From positions 744,001 to 808,000 of the forward strand of contig NZ_CP056775.1 in the NCBI RefSeq assembly GCF_016894445.1: 64,000 bases of DNA. The letters are read 5' to 3'. The stretch comes from Dyadobacter sandarakinus. GTDB lineage: Bacteria; Bacteroidota; Bacteroidia; Cytophagales; Spirosomataceae. Below are positions 53,119-62,316 of the stretch, in pieces (position 1 is the stretch's first letter; each line of letters begins with the position of its first letter). Made by a program: the position numbers and the translations under genes. The notes beneath the pieces are model-generated. The model was not told the DNA's origin. It made no database searches and was given only the letters and a program-made list of their open reading frames with translations.

Positions 53119-54498
53119 TTAGAGGCGTGCGAAATTTACGTGGAATGTTGTCCCTTTGGGCTGCTCAGAGTCGATGGTAACATTCCCGCTATGAAGCTTC
53201 ACAATTCGGTCAACCAGTGACAGGCCAATGCCGTACCCTTTGATACTGGCCGTATTATCACTGCGGTAAAAAGGCTGAAAAACAAGGCTCTGATCTTCTT
53301 TCGGGATTCCCTTTCCCTTATCCGAAAAATCAACAGAAATAATATCCGGTGCTGCCCTCAGGCTCACGCTTACAGTGTGATCTTCCGAGAACTTGCATGC
53401 ATTTTCCATCAGGTTGAGAAATGCGGTTTTCAGGAGCGTAGAGTTTCCGGTAAGTTCAAGCCAGGCATCGTCCTCAGGCAGTTCATCAAATTTCAACAGG
53501 ATATTGTAGCCTGGATTAGCCTGTCCGAGGCTCACCCGGCAGTCGAGCAGCAGATCGTCCACCCGGATGGTTTCTGTGAGCAGATCGCGCTGGTCTTCAC
53601 TTACCTTGGCCAGTTCAAGCAGCGTATTGGAAAGCTGCGCCAGTTCCTGAATATCTTCCAGCACCGACTGAATCGTTATGCGGTATTCCCCCGCATTCCG
53701 CTCCTTCAGCATACTTACTTCCAGCTGCGAACGGATCTTGGTCAATGGATTTTTGAGCTCGTGCGAGACATTTGCCACAAAGATTTTCTGCATCTGAAAA
53801 GCAGTTTCAATACGTTCGAGCAGTTTGTTAAAAGTTACCGTGAGCCGGCCGATCTCATCCCGCTGGTTAGGGACGTCCAGGCGGGTATCCAGTTTCTGAG
53901 GTAAAATCCCCTCCACTGCATTCATTACTTTTGAGATTGGCCTCAGCGCCCTTTTAGAGAAGATCCATCCCGCAATCGCCACAATAATGGTCACGATCAG
54001 GAAAAGAACTACCAGCAGCGTGCTCAGGTTAGACAGGTTGGCCTGACCATACAAGTCTTTTGCGCCCAGCAGTACCACCGCCCGGTTGTAGGGATATTTA
54101 TAATACAGCCCCACCACCTTGTAATCCCCGTCCATGTAGCGGATCTGGCCGGCTTTGCGGATCTCGTCAAGCCAGTAGTTAGAAACGTGAATGGATTTGT
54201 GGGACGAAGTACGGTTGGTATAAATGAGGCGGTTCTTCTCGTCAAAAATAAACGTGTTTTCGTCGTAAATGAGGTCCCGGTTGGTCTCGTCCAATGCTTT
54301 GAGCACGTCTGAGTTGACCTGAGGCATATTGATGTTCAGAAGCAGTTCCGCCTGCGACTTGGCTTTGGACCTGAGCCGGTCGTAAAAGTCTTCTGTAACA
54401 TTGTAGTAGGTAAAAAAATAGATAGCAACGAATGTGATCAGCAAAATGCCGCTTACCAGCAGGGAAAACTGAACCGTAAGTCGGGTGCGGATTTGCAT
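53119..54498 (-). CDS. HAMP-containing sensor histidine kinase (OmpR-type partner)
   Basis: A 459-residue kinase: TM1 (about 10-30), periplasmic sensor region (about 32-155), TM2 (about 160-180), HAMP, then the H-box ANVSHELKNPLTKIRS with phosphoacceptor His246, N-box NLMENACKFS and G-boxes DKGKGIP and GYGIGLSL. It pairs with the response regulator 1 base upstream, and is the last gene of the operon. The stimulus is unknown. Confidence 0.95.
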   Translation of the reverse strand: MQIRTRLTVQFSLLVSGILLITFVAIYFFTYYNVTEDFYDRLRSKAKSQAELLLNINMPQVNSDVLKALDETNRDLIYDENTFIFDEKNRLIYTNRTSSHKSIHVSNYWLDEIRKAGQIRYMDGDYKVVGLYYKYPYNRAVVLLGAKDLYGQANLSNLSTLLVVLFLIVTIIVAIAGWIFSKRALRPISKVMNAVEGILPQKLDTRLDVPNQRDEIGRLTVTFNKLLERIETAFQMQKIFVANVSHELKNPLTKIRSQLEVSMLKERNAGEYRITIQSVLEDIQELAQLSNTLLELAKVSEDQRDLLTETIRVDDLLLDCRVSLGQANPGYNILLKFDELPEDDAWLELTGNSTLLKTAFLNLMENACKFSEDHTVSVSLRAAPDIISVDFSDKGKGIPKEDQSLVFQPFYRSDNTASIKGYGIGLSLVDRIVKLHSGNVTIDSEQPKGTTFHVNFARL

Positions 54499-54499
54499 A

Positions 54500-55177
54500 C
54501 TATTCTACTTTTAGCACATAGCCCATTCCAAACTGCGTATGGATGAGCTTCACAGGATAATCCTTATCGATCTTTTTCCGGAGATAGTTTACATACACCT
54601 CAATCACATTAGTACCTGTATCAAAGTCGATGTCCCAGACCTGCTCGGCAATTTCCACCTTGGAAATCACACGTCCCTGGTTGCGGATCAGGTACACCAG
54701 CAGGTTAAATTCCCGAGCCGTCAGATTGATTTTATTTCCCGAACGATATACGGTTTTTGCATCCAGGGATACTTCGAGGTCGGCAAACTTCAACACCTGA
54801 GCCGTATGTGCCACGGCCGAACCGCGTTTGGTAAGCGCACGCACCCTTGCCAGCAATTCCTTGAATTCAAATGGTTTGACAAGGTAATCATCCGCACCGG
54901 CATCGAGGCCCGTCACTTTATCGTCCGTAGTTCCCAGGGCAGTGAGCATCAGGATCGGTGTTTCGTTGCCCCGGCTTCTGATTTCACGGCAGAGCTCAAT
55001 CCCATTGAGTCCGGGAATGATGATGTCGCTGATGATCAGCTGGTAGGTATTATTGCGCGAAAGCTGCCGGCCAATAAGCCCGTCATATGCAATGTCCACT
55101 TCGTACCCGTTTTCTTCCAGCCCCTGTTTGAGGGATTGCACGGTCTTTGGCTCGTCTTCGATCAGCAGCAGCTTCAT
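54500..55177 (-). CDS. OmpR/PhoB-family response regulator
   Basis: A 225-residue regulator with receiver domain (phosphoacceptor Asp51 in IISDIIIPGLNG) and a C-terminal winged helix (ARVRAL...TGTNVIEVYVNYLRKKID). It is partner to the following kinase. Its start overlaps the nucleotidase stop by four bases. The frame resembles copper or cell-envelope regulators of the OmpR family, but the target genes are not known. Confidence 0.95.
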   Translation of the reverse strand: MKLLLIEDEPKTVQSLKQGLEENGYEVDIAYDGLIGRQLSRNNTYQLIISDIIIPGLNGIELCREIRSRGNETPILMLTALGTTDDKVTGLDAGADDYLVKPFEFKELLARVRALTKRGSAVAHTAQVLKFADLEVSLDAKTVYRSGNKINLTAREFNLLVYLIRNQGRVISKVEIAEQVWDIDFDTGTNVIEVYVNYLRKKIDKDYPVKLIHTQFGMGYVLKVE

Positions 55178-55707
55178 TTGATGGGTAAAAAAAGTTCGGA
55201 TACTTCCTGCCAGCTGGATACGCGCCGGTACTGGGTGTCTTTCAGATTGTGCGGAGCAGAAAATAGAATACCTTCTCCTGTAAATGCCGCCAGGTTTCTT
55301 ACATGGTCATCGATCAGGTAGTCGGACTGTATAATGCTCTTGTACCCGCAAAACACGATGTTTGTCCAGGGTATAAAAGAAAAATGCCGGGCCAGCCAGT
55401 CAAATTTGTCGCGGAACGAAGCAGGAAATTCCATGCACGCCGTAGCTACAAAAATTTCATAGTAATGTGAGAGCCTGTGAACCGTTTCAACAGCTCCCTC
55501 TTTGACGGGTATATCCGCGAAAAAACCCGGCGAGTCCATGATCTTGTGGAGCCGGTTAAGCTGCTTCGGATGCAGCAGTTCGCGCAATGCCCTGGAATAA
55601 AGCTGCTGCTCGGTGAGTGTATTCGAAAACTCGTTCAGTATAATATGTACCAGCTTCTGATGCGTATCGGCCAGCACATCGTCCATGTCCAGCGTAAGTC
55701 TCAGCAT
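55174..55707 (-). CDS. 5'(3')-deoxyribonucleotidase (NT5C-type HAD phosphatase)
   Basis: A 177-residue HAD phosphatase starting LTLDMDDVLADTH, with the nucleophile and acid Asp of the HAD DxDxxxAD motif. The later acidic residues are in YLIDDHVRN. It resembles 5'(3')-nucleotidases that dephosphorylate dUMP/dTMP-type nucleotides. It overlaps the E2 gene by one base and the regulator gene by four, so translation is coupled. Confidence 0.88.
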   Translation of the reverse strand: MLRLTLDMDDVLADTHQKLVHIILNEFSNTLTEQQLYSRALRELLHPKQLNRLHKIMDSPGFFADIPVKEGAVETVHRLSHYYEIFVATACMEFPASFRDKFDWLARHFSFIPWTNIVFCGYKSIIQSDYLIDDHVRNLAAFTGEGILFSAPHNLKDTQYRRVSSWQEVSELFLPIK

Positions 55708-57008
55708 CAGCTAATTTTTCTTTGCGTGTCAAAATTCTCAAGATAATCGTTCACCCTTTTCAGGAACAGCCCGCCCAGTGAGCCGTCCACAACCCGATGG
55801 TCATAAGAATGGGAGATAAACATCATGCTCCTGATTCCGATCAGGTCACCCTGCGGCGTTTCAATTACAGCAGGTTTTTTCTTGATCGCGCCAAAAGCCA
55901 TGATCGCCACCTGCGGCTGCACAATAATGGGCGTTCCCATGAGGTTGGAGAATGCACCGATATTGGAAACCGTATAAGTTCCTCCTGCAACGTCGTCGGC
56001 TTTCAGCTTGTTTTCCCGCGCACGCCTTGCCAGGTCATTTACTTTATCTGCCAGCCCGGGCAGGTCGTATTGGTCGGCGCGGTGAATCACCGGCACAATC
56101 AGGTTGCCGTCGGGCAGTGCCACCGCCATTCCAATGTTGATATCGTTTTTCCTTATGATTTTATCACCGTCAACAGAGATGTTGATCATCGGATAGTCCC
56201 GGATCGCTTTCGCCACCGCTTCAATCAGGATGGGGGTAAATGTAATGCTGCCCCCGGTCTTTTTGCGGTAATCACCTTTAACACTTTCCCGCCAGTTAAC
56301 AACCGGTGTCATATCCGCCTCGATAAAAGAAGTCACGTGGGCAGAAATGCGCCTCGACTCGGTCATGCGCTGTGAAATCATTTTCCGCATGCGGTCCATC
56401 TCAATGATCTCGCTGGATCCGTTGACGGATGTCGCGGGAGCAGGTGCCGGCAGGCTGGCTTTGTTTTTTCGTTCGGCGAGGTAGGCTAAAATGTCGTTCT
56501 TCGTCACACGCTCGTCGACGCCCGTACCTGGTATGCCCGCGAGCTCTGCCGTGCTGACATGCTCCTGCCGTGCAATGCTCAGCACAAGCGGTGAGTAAAA
56601 CGGATTTCCTTCGCCCTGGTTTCGGGGAGTTTCCGCAGGTACTGGGTCTGTTTTGTGATCGAGTGCGCTGGAAAAGCCGCTTTCCAGGTAGGCAACAGAT
56701 TCGGCTACGGCAAGCTCAGGCTCCGGGCCTTCGTCGGCGGGACTTTCCTCGGGCAGTTCAACCCCATCCTCAACACGGATACGGGCAACTGCGCTGCCAA
56801 TCGCAACAATGTCATTTTCACGAACCAGCCACTCCGCTATTTCACCGGATACCGGGCAGGGCACCTCCGTATCCACTTTGTCCGTGGCAACTTCGAGAAT
56901 GGAATCGTCCAATGCAACAGTATCGCCCACACTTTTCAGCAGGTGCAGCACAGTGCATTCCAGAATACTTTCCCCGAGCGGGGGCATAACCATTTCTACT
57001 ATTTTCAT
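55707..57008 (-). CDS. 2-oxoacid dehydrogenase E2 (dihydrolipoamide acyltransferase)
   Basis: A 433-residue E2 subunit with one N-terminal lipoyl domain (lipoylated Lys44 in EVATDKVDTEV), a peripheral-subunit-binding domain (about 143-180, LSIARQEHVSTAELAGI), and a catalytic domain ending SYDHRVVDGSLGG with the active-site His. It may belong to a branched-chain, pyruvate or 2-oxoglutarate complex. No E1 or E3 gene is adjacent. It lies 30 bases downstream of cinA. Confidence 0.93.
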   Translation of the reverse strand: MKIVEMVMPPLGESILECTVLHLLKSVGDTVALDDSILEVATDKVDTEVPCPVSGEIAEWLVRENDIVAIGSAVARIRVEDGVELPEESPADEGPEPELAVAESVAYLESGFSSALDHKTDPVPAETPRNQGEGNPFYSPLVLSIARQEHVSTAELAGIPGTGVDERVTKNDILAYLAERKNKASLPAPAPATSVNGSSEIIEMDRMRKMISQRMTESRRISAHVTSFIEADMTPVVNWRESVKGDYRKKTGGSITFTPILIEAVAKAIRDYPMINISVDGDKIIRKNDINIGMAVALPDGNLIVPVIHRADQYDLPGLADKVNDLARRARENKLKADDVAGGTYTVSNIGAFSNLMGTPIIVQPQVAIMAFGAIKKKPAVIETPQGDLIGIRSMMFISHSYDHRVVDGSLGGLFLKRVNDYLENFDTQRKIS

Positions 57009-57038
57009 ATATCGTACGACGTCCGCAAGCCAGGCTGC

Positions 57039-58310
57039 TCAGTCTTTTACAGCCAGGTTTGTTTTCAAAATGGTCTTACGCAGCAGATTGAGCGCGTAGG
57101 ACGATGTAAGTTCTATATTGATTTTCCTGTTGTTTCTCAATGTCAGGAGCTGGGTAAATGTTTCATCGGGTGTGGCACAGGCAATCCAGACGGTACCTAC
57201 GGGCTTTTCGGGTGTGCCGCCAGTCGGGCCGGCTATGCCGGTGGTGGCAATCGCGTAAGTTGTGTTCAGTACCCGGCGGGCACCTTCGGCCATTTCCCGG
57301 GCGGTCTGCTCGCTCACGGCCCCGTACTGTTCCAGTATCTGAGCGGATACGCCCAGCACCGTCGTCTTGATCCGGTTGCTGTAACTTACCACGGAGCCCT
57401 CAAAGTATGCCGACGAGCCCGGCACCGCGGTGATCTGGTGTGCCACAAAACCGCCTGTGCAGCTTTCTGCCGTACCCAGGGTAGCACCGGCCTGTAACAG
57501 CAGTGTGCCGACGACGGTTTCAAGATCGTCCCCATCATAACCAAAAATATATTCTTCAATCTGCGGTACAAGCAGGTCTACCTGTGCCTGCAACTCCTGC
57601 CGTAAAACCACCTCATCCGGCGAAGTACCCGTGAGTCGCAGGCGTACCTGGCCGAAATGCGGAAGATAGGCCAGCTTGATATGCTCCGGCAATGCACTTT
57701 CCCATGCAGCAATCGTTTCAGCCAGGAAGCTTTCTCCGATGCCGATGGTTCGCACCGATTTATGAATGATCACCGGCGTGGCAAAGCGTGCTTTGAGCCT
57801 GGGCAGAATCTCAAACTCCATGAGGTTTTTCATCTCATACGGAACACCCGGCAGCGACACATACACGACATTTTCATGATCAAACCACATGCCCGGCGCT
57901 GTACCCCAGAGATTCGGGACATAGGTTGCATTAAGCGGCAGTGCAGCTTGCTGGATATTCAGGTCGGTCATGGCGCGGCCGCGTTTTTCAAAAAACGAGG
58001 TGACGAGTGCCAGTGCATCCTGGTTGATTTCCAGGCTTGTCCCAAAATACGCGCACAAGGTATGCTTGGTAATATCGTCGCGGGTAGGGCCGAGGCCGCC
58101 GGTAATTATCACCACATCCACACGCTGGCTCGCTTCTTGCAAAGCGTCGAGAATGTGCTGGCGGTTGTCACCCACAGATGTTTTCCGGATGGGTCGGATG
58201 CCAATGTCAGTGAGCTGGGTGCCGATCCACTGCGTATTGGTGTCGGTAATCTGTCCGAAGAGGATTTCGTCCCCGATCGTTAAAACTTCTGCCCTGATGG
58301 TAGCTGACAT
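57039..58310 (-). CDS. cinA: CinA: NMN-processing/nicotinamide-nucleotide amidohydrolase
   Basis: A 423-residue CinA with an N-terminal MoaB/COG1058 domain (GDEILFGQITDTN, ITGGLGPTRDDIT) and a C-terminal PncC-like amidohydrolase (AESCTGGFVAHQIT, TGIAGPTGGTPEKPVGTV). It recycles damaged pyridine nucleotides in the cytoplasm. First gene of the minus-strand operon leading to the two-component pair. Confidence 0.95.
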   Translation of the reverse strand: MSATIRAEVLTIGDEILFGQITDTNTQWIGTQLTDIGIRPIRKTSVGDNRQHILDALQEASQRVDVVIITGGLGPTRDDITKHTLCAYFGTSLEINQDALALVTSFFEKRGRAMTDLNIQQAALPLNATYVPNLWGTAPGMWFDHENVVYVSLPGVPYEMKNLMEFEILPRLKARFATPVIIHKSVRTIGIGESFLAETIAAWESALPEHIKLAYLPHFGQVRLRLTGTSPDEVVLRQELQAQVDLLVPQIEEYIFGYDGDDLETVVGTLLLQAGATLGTAESCTGGFVAHQITAVPGSSAYFEGSVVSYSNRIKTTVLGVSAQILEQYGAVSEQTAREMAEGARRVLNTTYAIATTGIAGPTGGTPEKPVGTVWIACATPDETFTQLLTLRNNRKINIELTSSYALNLLRKTILKTNLAVKD

Positions 58311-58401
58311 GGTCTTGTATGCGTTGAATGGGACCGATTTTCTCCAAAAATAAGTAAAATTAATCTTTAATGGCTACGTTAAAATTTAGTAATCCAATAC
58401 A

Positions 58402-59139
58402 ATGAAACACCCTATGAAATCCAGAATAATCGCTTTTTTGATGGTCTTTACCACACTTGCACTTCCTTCCCAGGCCCAGTTCAATCTGGGTAAAGTAGCC
58501 GAAGTTTTCGGGGGCAAGAGCCGCGGCCTGAGTGAGAATGAAGTTGTTAAAGGTCTTAAGGAAGCCCTCAATGTAGGAGCTACCAAGGGAGCCACAGAAG
58601 CTTCCAGAGTCGATGGGTTCTTTAAAAACGAACTGATTAAAATAGCCGTGCCGCCCGAAGCGCAGAAGGTGGCCGAGACCTTGAGAAAAATGGGACTGGG
58701 CGAGCAGGTCGACAAGTTTACACTTTCGCTCAACCGGGCTGCCGAAGATGCGGCCAAAAAGTCAAGGCCCATTTTTGTGAAAGCCATTACTTCCATGACC
58801 GTGCCCGACGCACTGGGCATCCTGAAAGGCTCGGACGATGCCGCTACGCAATATTTACGGAAGAGTACCAATGATGAACTGTTCAAAACCTTTTCACCGG
58901 TAGTAGACAGTACATTAAAGCTCAACAAAGCAACCGAGTATTATGCAGATATTGTAAAAACCTACAATCAGCTGCCTTTCGTGAAGAAGGTTGATCCGGA
59001 CCTTAAAAGTTATGCAACACAGAAAACCATCGACGGCTTGTATGTGCTGATTGCTCAGGAGGAGAAAAAAATCCGTGAAGATCCTGTCGCCAGGGTTACC
59101 GATACGCTCAAAAAGGTTTTCAGCCAGGCAGGGAAGTAG
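58402..59139 (+). CDS. Secreted DUF4197 protein
   Basis: A 245-residue protein with a signal peptide (about 1-27, ending PSQAQF) and the DUF4197 pattern: SENEVVKGLKEALNVGA and TSMTVPDALGILKGSDDAAT. Function unknown; the family is common in Bacteroidota and Proteobacteria. It is divergent from cinA (91 bases) and upstream of gldC on the same strand. Confidence 0.93.
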   Translation: MKHPMKSRIIAFLMVFTTLALPSQAQFNLGKVAEVFGGKSRGLSENEVVKGLKEALNVGATKGATEASRVDGFFKNELIKIAVPPEAQKVAETLRKMGLGEQVDKFTLSLNRAAEDAAKKSRPIFVKAITSMTVPDALGILKGSDDAATQYLRKSTNDELFKTFSPVVDSTLKLNKATEYYADIVKTYNQLPFVKKVDPDLKSYATQKTIDGLYVLIAQEEKKIREDPVARVTDTLKKVFSQAGK

Positions 59140-59187
59140 GGACCATTCTGCGGTCAAATGTTTACTTTTACCGAAAATTCACCTGTT

Positions 59188-59529
59188 ATGAAAAAATCGG
59201 AAATACATTTCACCGTTGAACTTGACCAGCAGAGTATACCTGAAAAAATATTCTGGGATGCGACGGACAACCCCAATGAAGGCATCAATGATACCCGTGC
59301 CATCGCCATCGCGGTTTGGGATCATTACCATAAAGGAACCCTGAAAATAGACCTCTGGACCAAGGATATGGAGGTTTTCGATATGAAACGGTTTTATATC
59401 GAGCTGATGAGCGGCATTGCGGACACGATGCTGACCGCTACCGGGGACAAAGCGATGGCAGAGGCCATCGAGGGAACCTGCGAGATCCTGAGCAAAAAGC
59501 TTGACGAGGAAATGAAAGCAGCAAAATAG
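59188..59529 (+). CDS. gldC: Gliding motility-associated protein GldC
   Basis: A 113-residue cytoplasmic protein, start ATG 59188 (MKKSEIHFTVELD). It matches the GldC family: IFWDATDNPNEG, AIAIAVWDHYHKGTLKIDLWTKDM. GldC was found through Flavobacterium gliding mutants but is conserved also in non-gliding Bacteroidota; it may be a protein of another basic role. No other gld genes in the window. Confidence 0.93.
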   Translation: MKKSEIHFTVELDQQSIPEKIFWDATDNPNEGINDTRAIAIAVWDHYHKGTLKIDLWTKDMEVFDMKRFYIELMSGIADTMLTATGDKAMAEAIEGTCEILSKKLDEEMKAAK

Positions 59530-59535
59530 CTGCAA

Positions 59536-59574
59536 CAAGAAAAAGCCTGACGGTTACCGTCAGGCTTTTTCTTG
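59536..59574. terminator. Bidirectional terminator between gldC and the YjbR-family gene
   Basis: A 39-base hairpin with 19-bp perfect arms (59536-59554, 59556-59574) around one base. It includes the minus-strand gene stop at 59560, and A/T runs on both sides serve either strand. Confidence 0.9.
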
Positions 59575-59922
59575 CTCCATAGCCTCTCGTTCTTTTTTGG
59601 AGAGCGAGGCAAAAACGAGATCATACGAGTCTTTTACCCATTGAAAAAGCAGTTCACTGGGAATGCTGCCTGTTACGTACACCGTATTCCAATGTTTTTT
59701 ATTCATGTGGTAGCCCGGCTGTACGTCGTCATAGGTTGAGCGCAATTCCTCGGCTTTTTCGGGATCACATTTGGCATTGAACTGCATCCGTAATTCGTCC
59801 AGGGGTGTCAGCAGGAATACTTTTCCGCCCACTTTAAACACCAGGGTGTCCGGCCCGAAAGGAAGACTTTCCGACGTGCCGGGCAGCGACAGGCAGTACT
59901 CGCGCAATGATTCAACATTCAT
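59560..59922 (-). CDS. MmcQ/YjbR family protein
   Basis: A 120-residue protein with the MmcQ/YjbR fold: LREYCLSLPGTSESLPFG, VFLLTPLDELRMQF and the C-terminal WNTVYVTG. The family is described as DNA-binding-like, with CyaY-like fold; precise function unknown. Its start overlaps the upstream 59-codon gene by four bases. Confidence 0.92.
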   Translation of the reverse strand: MNVESLREYCLSLPGTSESLPFGPDTLVFKVGGKVFLLTPLDELRMQFNAKCDPEKAEELRSTYDDVQPGYHMNKKHWNTVYVTGSIPSELLFQWVKDSYDLVFASLSKKEREAMEQEKA

Positions 59923-60098
59923 CGCATGATGGCTCTTACAATCATGACAACCAGACAGATCAGGAACATCACGATGGATATCCTGTTGATACCGTGCATC
60001 ATACGCAGGTTGAAGCTGGTAGGAGCATTAGGATCCGGTTTTCTGAATACCCGCACGAAGTAGTAGAACACATCGCCGAGTTGAAAGTATTTTTTCAT
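59919..60098 (-). CDS. Small membrane protein (59 aa; DUF6728-like)
   Basis: From ATG 60098 to TGA 59919: the product starts MKKYFQLGDVFYYFVRVFRK and has one C-terminal TM helix (about 41-56: SIVMFLICLVVMIVRAI). It overlaps the YjbR-family start with ATGA. The short length and N-terminal pattern recall a Bacteroidota-specific small family (DUF6728), by memory only. It lies 33 bases upstream of the ispG stop on the same strand. Confidence 0.72.
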   Translation of the reverse strand: MKKYFQLGDVFYYFVRVFRKPDPNAPTSFNLRMMHGINRISIVMFLICLVVMIVRAIMR

Positions 60099-60131
60099 AG
60101 TATCTTATCTAAGATGATGTTTTTCAAAAGC

Positions 60132-62126
60132 TTATGCTAAAATCTCCTGCTCGTCCGGCTCAATCCACCGGCCATCCTCACGGATCAGGTCAATCAACTC
60201 ATCCACTGCCTTACTTGCATGTACCGACCGTTTGATGACCTCCTGGCCGCGATAGAGTGCGATTTTATCTTTGCCCATGCCTACATAGCCGTAGTCGGCA
60301 TCGGCCATCTCACCCGGGCCGTTGACAATGCAGCCCATAATCCCGATTTTGATACCTTTCAGATGCTCCGTATGCTTGCGGATCATGGCAGTAGTTTCCT
60401 GCAGGTCAAAAAGGGTACGGCCGCATGACGGGCAGGAAATATATTCCGTTTTCGACATCCTGGTACGTGCCGCCTGCAGAATACCAAATGCAATGCTATT
60501 GAAGCTTGCCGCTGCTTTCAGTCTTTCAGAATGAGCGGCATTTGCTTCAAATTGCTGTATCAGCATCGTTCCGTCGCCAAAGCCGTCCACCAGCAGGCCG
60601 CCCAGGTCAGTAGCTGAGTAAAGTGTAAGTTTATCTCCCATATCAGCGGCATAAGGCCGCTCCACAATCACGGGTATTCTGATTCCCATTTCAACCAGCG
60701 TGTAAAAGAAGCGTCTCAGCTCAGGCATTGCATGATGGTTATCGGTATATAAAACCAGCACCGCGTGCGCATTGCCTACTATTTTTTCCAGAAATGCCTG
60801 GTCAAAATCATGGATACTCCCGCGGACAAAATTGAGTACTCCGGAATATGCTTCGGCATTCAGCCATTCATCTGCCTGGAAAAGCGGAAACTTATTAGAC
60901 CGGTCCACATGATCAGCCCAGACAGGATAATCAATAATTTCTTTCAGACCATTGGGCAGCATAAAAGGGACCGGTCTGCGGCCGGTATAAATGAAATCGG
61001 CTCCCTGGTCGTTCATTGCCCACTTGTCGGGAACAGGCAGGAAAAAGTGCCCGATACTTTTCAGATCGTTCAGGCTTTGTATCTCAATATCAGAATAGTC
61101 TGCAATGACACGTGGTACATTCAGATGACCGATATTGTAAACTTCGGATGTATCCCGCCGGGAATACTGAAAAGGATTGATCGGACAATGGCTGATCGGC
61201 TGAATCGGCGCGTGCGGCTGGCGGTTTGTATAGCGTTCCACCAGCGCGCGGGCTACCGGTGCCTCATGCTCGGGCGCCTCGGTCAGTGACACGCGTACCG
61301 TATCACCCAGGCCGTCTTCAAGCAGGGTGCCTATGCCCACGGCAGATTTAATGCGGCCATCTTCGGCCTCGCCGGCTTCTGTTACGCCCAGGTGCAGCGG
61401 ATAAGGTTTAAGTCCTTCTTCATCCAGCCGCTGTACCAGCAGGCGGTAGGCTTCCACCATGACCTGCGTGTTGCTGGACTTCATGGAAAGCGCAATATTG
61501 TAGTAGTTCAGTTCTTCACAAATTCGCAGAAATTCCAGAGCCGACTCCACCATACCAAGCGGCGTATCGCCATAGCGGCTCAGGATCCGGTCAGAAAGCG
61601 AACCGTGGTTGGTACCAATGCGCATTGCCGTACCATATTCCTTGCAGATTTTTACCAAGGGAATAAACTTCTCGCGGATACGTTCGAGCTCGGCAGCGTA
61701 GGAGGCATCCGTATAGTCGATCACCTCAAACCGCTTGCGGTCGGCATAGTTGCCCGGGTTGATCCTTACTTTTTCAACAATCCGCGCTGCCAGCTCCGCT
61801 GCATTCGGGGTAAAGTGAATGTCGGCAATGAGCGGGACCTGTATACCTGCCTTGCGCAGTCCATTACGGATATTTTCTAGATTTTGTGCCTCTTTTACAC
61901 TGGGTGCCGTGATGCGCACATACTCACAACCGGACTCCACCATCCTGATCACCTCATCAATGGAGCCCTGGGTATCCATCGTGTCCACCGTGGTCATGGA
62001 TTGGATACGGATCGGATAATCGGACCCCATCGGAATGCCGCCAATGTTGATCGTGATCGTTTCCCTGCGCTGGTAGGAGGTGAGGCTGGGACAATAAAGA
62101 TGGGTCTTTTGTTCCGAAAGAATCAT
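60132..62126 (-). CDS. ispG: 4-hydroxy-3-methylbut-2-enyl-diphosphate synthase IspG
   Basis: IspG (GcpE) converts MEcPP to HMBPP in the MEP isoprenoid pathway. The 664-residue form (start ATG 62126) has an N-terminal TIM barrel (IGGIPMGSDYPIRIQSMTT), a large central insertion (about 290-510), and a C-terminal Fe-S domain with Cys565, Cys568 and Cys599 (CPSCG, GCIVNGPGE). The insertion is typical of Bacteroidota, Chlamydia and plants. The promoter at 62195-62222 supports this start, not the longer frame. Confidence 0.96.
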   Translation of the reverse strand: MILSEQKTHLYCPSLTSYQRRETITINIGGIPMGSDYPIRIQSMTTVDTMDTQGSIDEVIRMVESGCEYVRITAPSVKEAQNLENIRNGLRKAGIQVPLIADIHFTPNAAELAARIVEKVRINPGNYADRKRFEVIDYTDASYAAELERIREKFIPLVKICKEYGTAMRIGTNHGSLSDRILSRYGDTPLGMVESALEFLRICEELNYYNIALSMKSSNTQVMVEAYRLLVQRLDEEGLKPYPLHLGVTEAGEAEDGRIKSAVGIGTLLEDGLGDTVRVSLTEAPEHEAPVARALVERYTNRQPHAPIQPISHCPINPFQYSRRDTSEVYNIGHLNVPRVIADYSDIEIQSLNDLKSIGHFFLPVPDKWAMNDQGADFIYTGRRPVPFMLPNGLKEIIDYPVWADHVDRSNKFPLFQADEWLNAEAYSGVLNFVRGSIHDFDQAFLEKIVGNAHAVLVLYTDNHHAMPELRRFFYTLVEMGIRIPVIVERPYAADMGDKLTLYSATDLGGLLVDGFGDGTMLIQQFEANAAHSERLKAAASFNSIAFGILQAARTRMSKTEYISCPSCGRTLFDLQETTAMIRKHTEHLKGIKIGIMGCIVNGPGEMADADYGYVGMGKDKIALYRGQEVIKRSVHASKAVDELIDLIREDGRWIEPDEQEILA

Positions 62127-62194
62127 TGCAAATTTCTGGGTGTATCGTACCGGTGTATGCCGCAGGTACGGGTTGCGCCGGTACGCAAAGGTCA

Positions 62195-62222
62195 CAAAAC
62201 TAAAACACAATCGGAATCACAA
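62195..62222 (-). promoter_or_regulatory. Promoter of ispG
   Basis: On the minus strand, TTG (62222-62220) and TAGTTTTG (62202-62195), 17 bases apart, fit the Bacteroidota promoter form. The start point would lie about 62 bases before the ATG at 62126. Confidence 0.6.
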
Positions 62223-62251
62223 TCGTGCTTTTTAAAGTAGGGTAAAATGTA

Positions 62252-62284
62252 AAACATCCCGGACGGAGGTACGCCGGGATGTTT
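62252..62284 (-). terminator. Terminator after the GHMP kinase gene
   Basis: Eleven-bp perfect arms (AAACATCCCGG, CCGGGATGTTT) with an 11-base loop, 33 bases past the kinase stop; the T-tract on the minus strand is modest. Confidence 0.65.
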
Positions 62285-62316
62285 GCTTGTATATCTGTAA
62301 AAACGATTGTAAAACT

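Noticed and set aside
62127..62210. N-terminal extension of ispG
   Set aside because: It would start upstream of the predicted transcription start and has no similarity to IspG.
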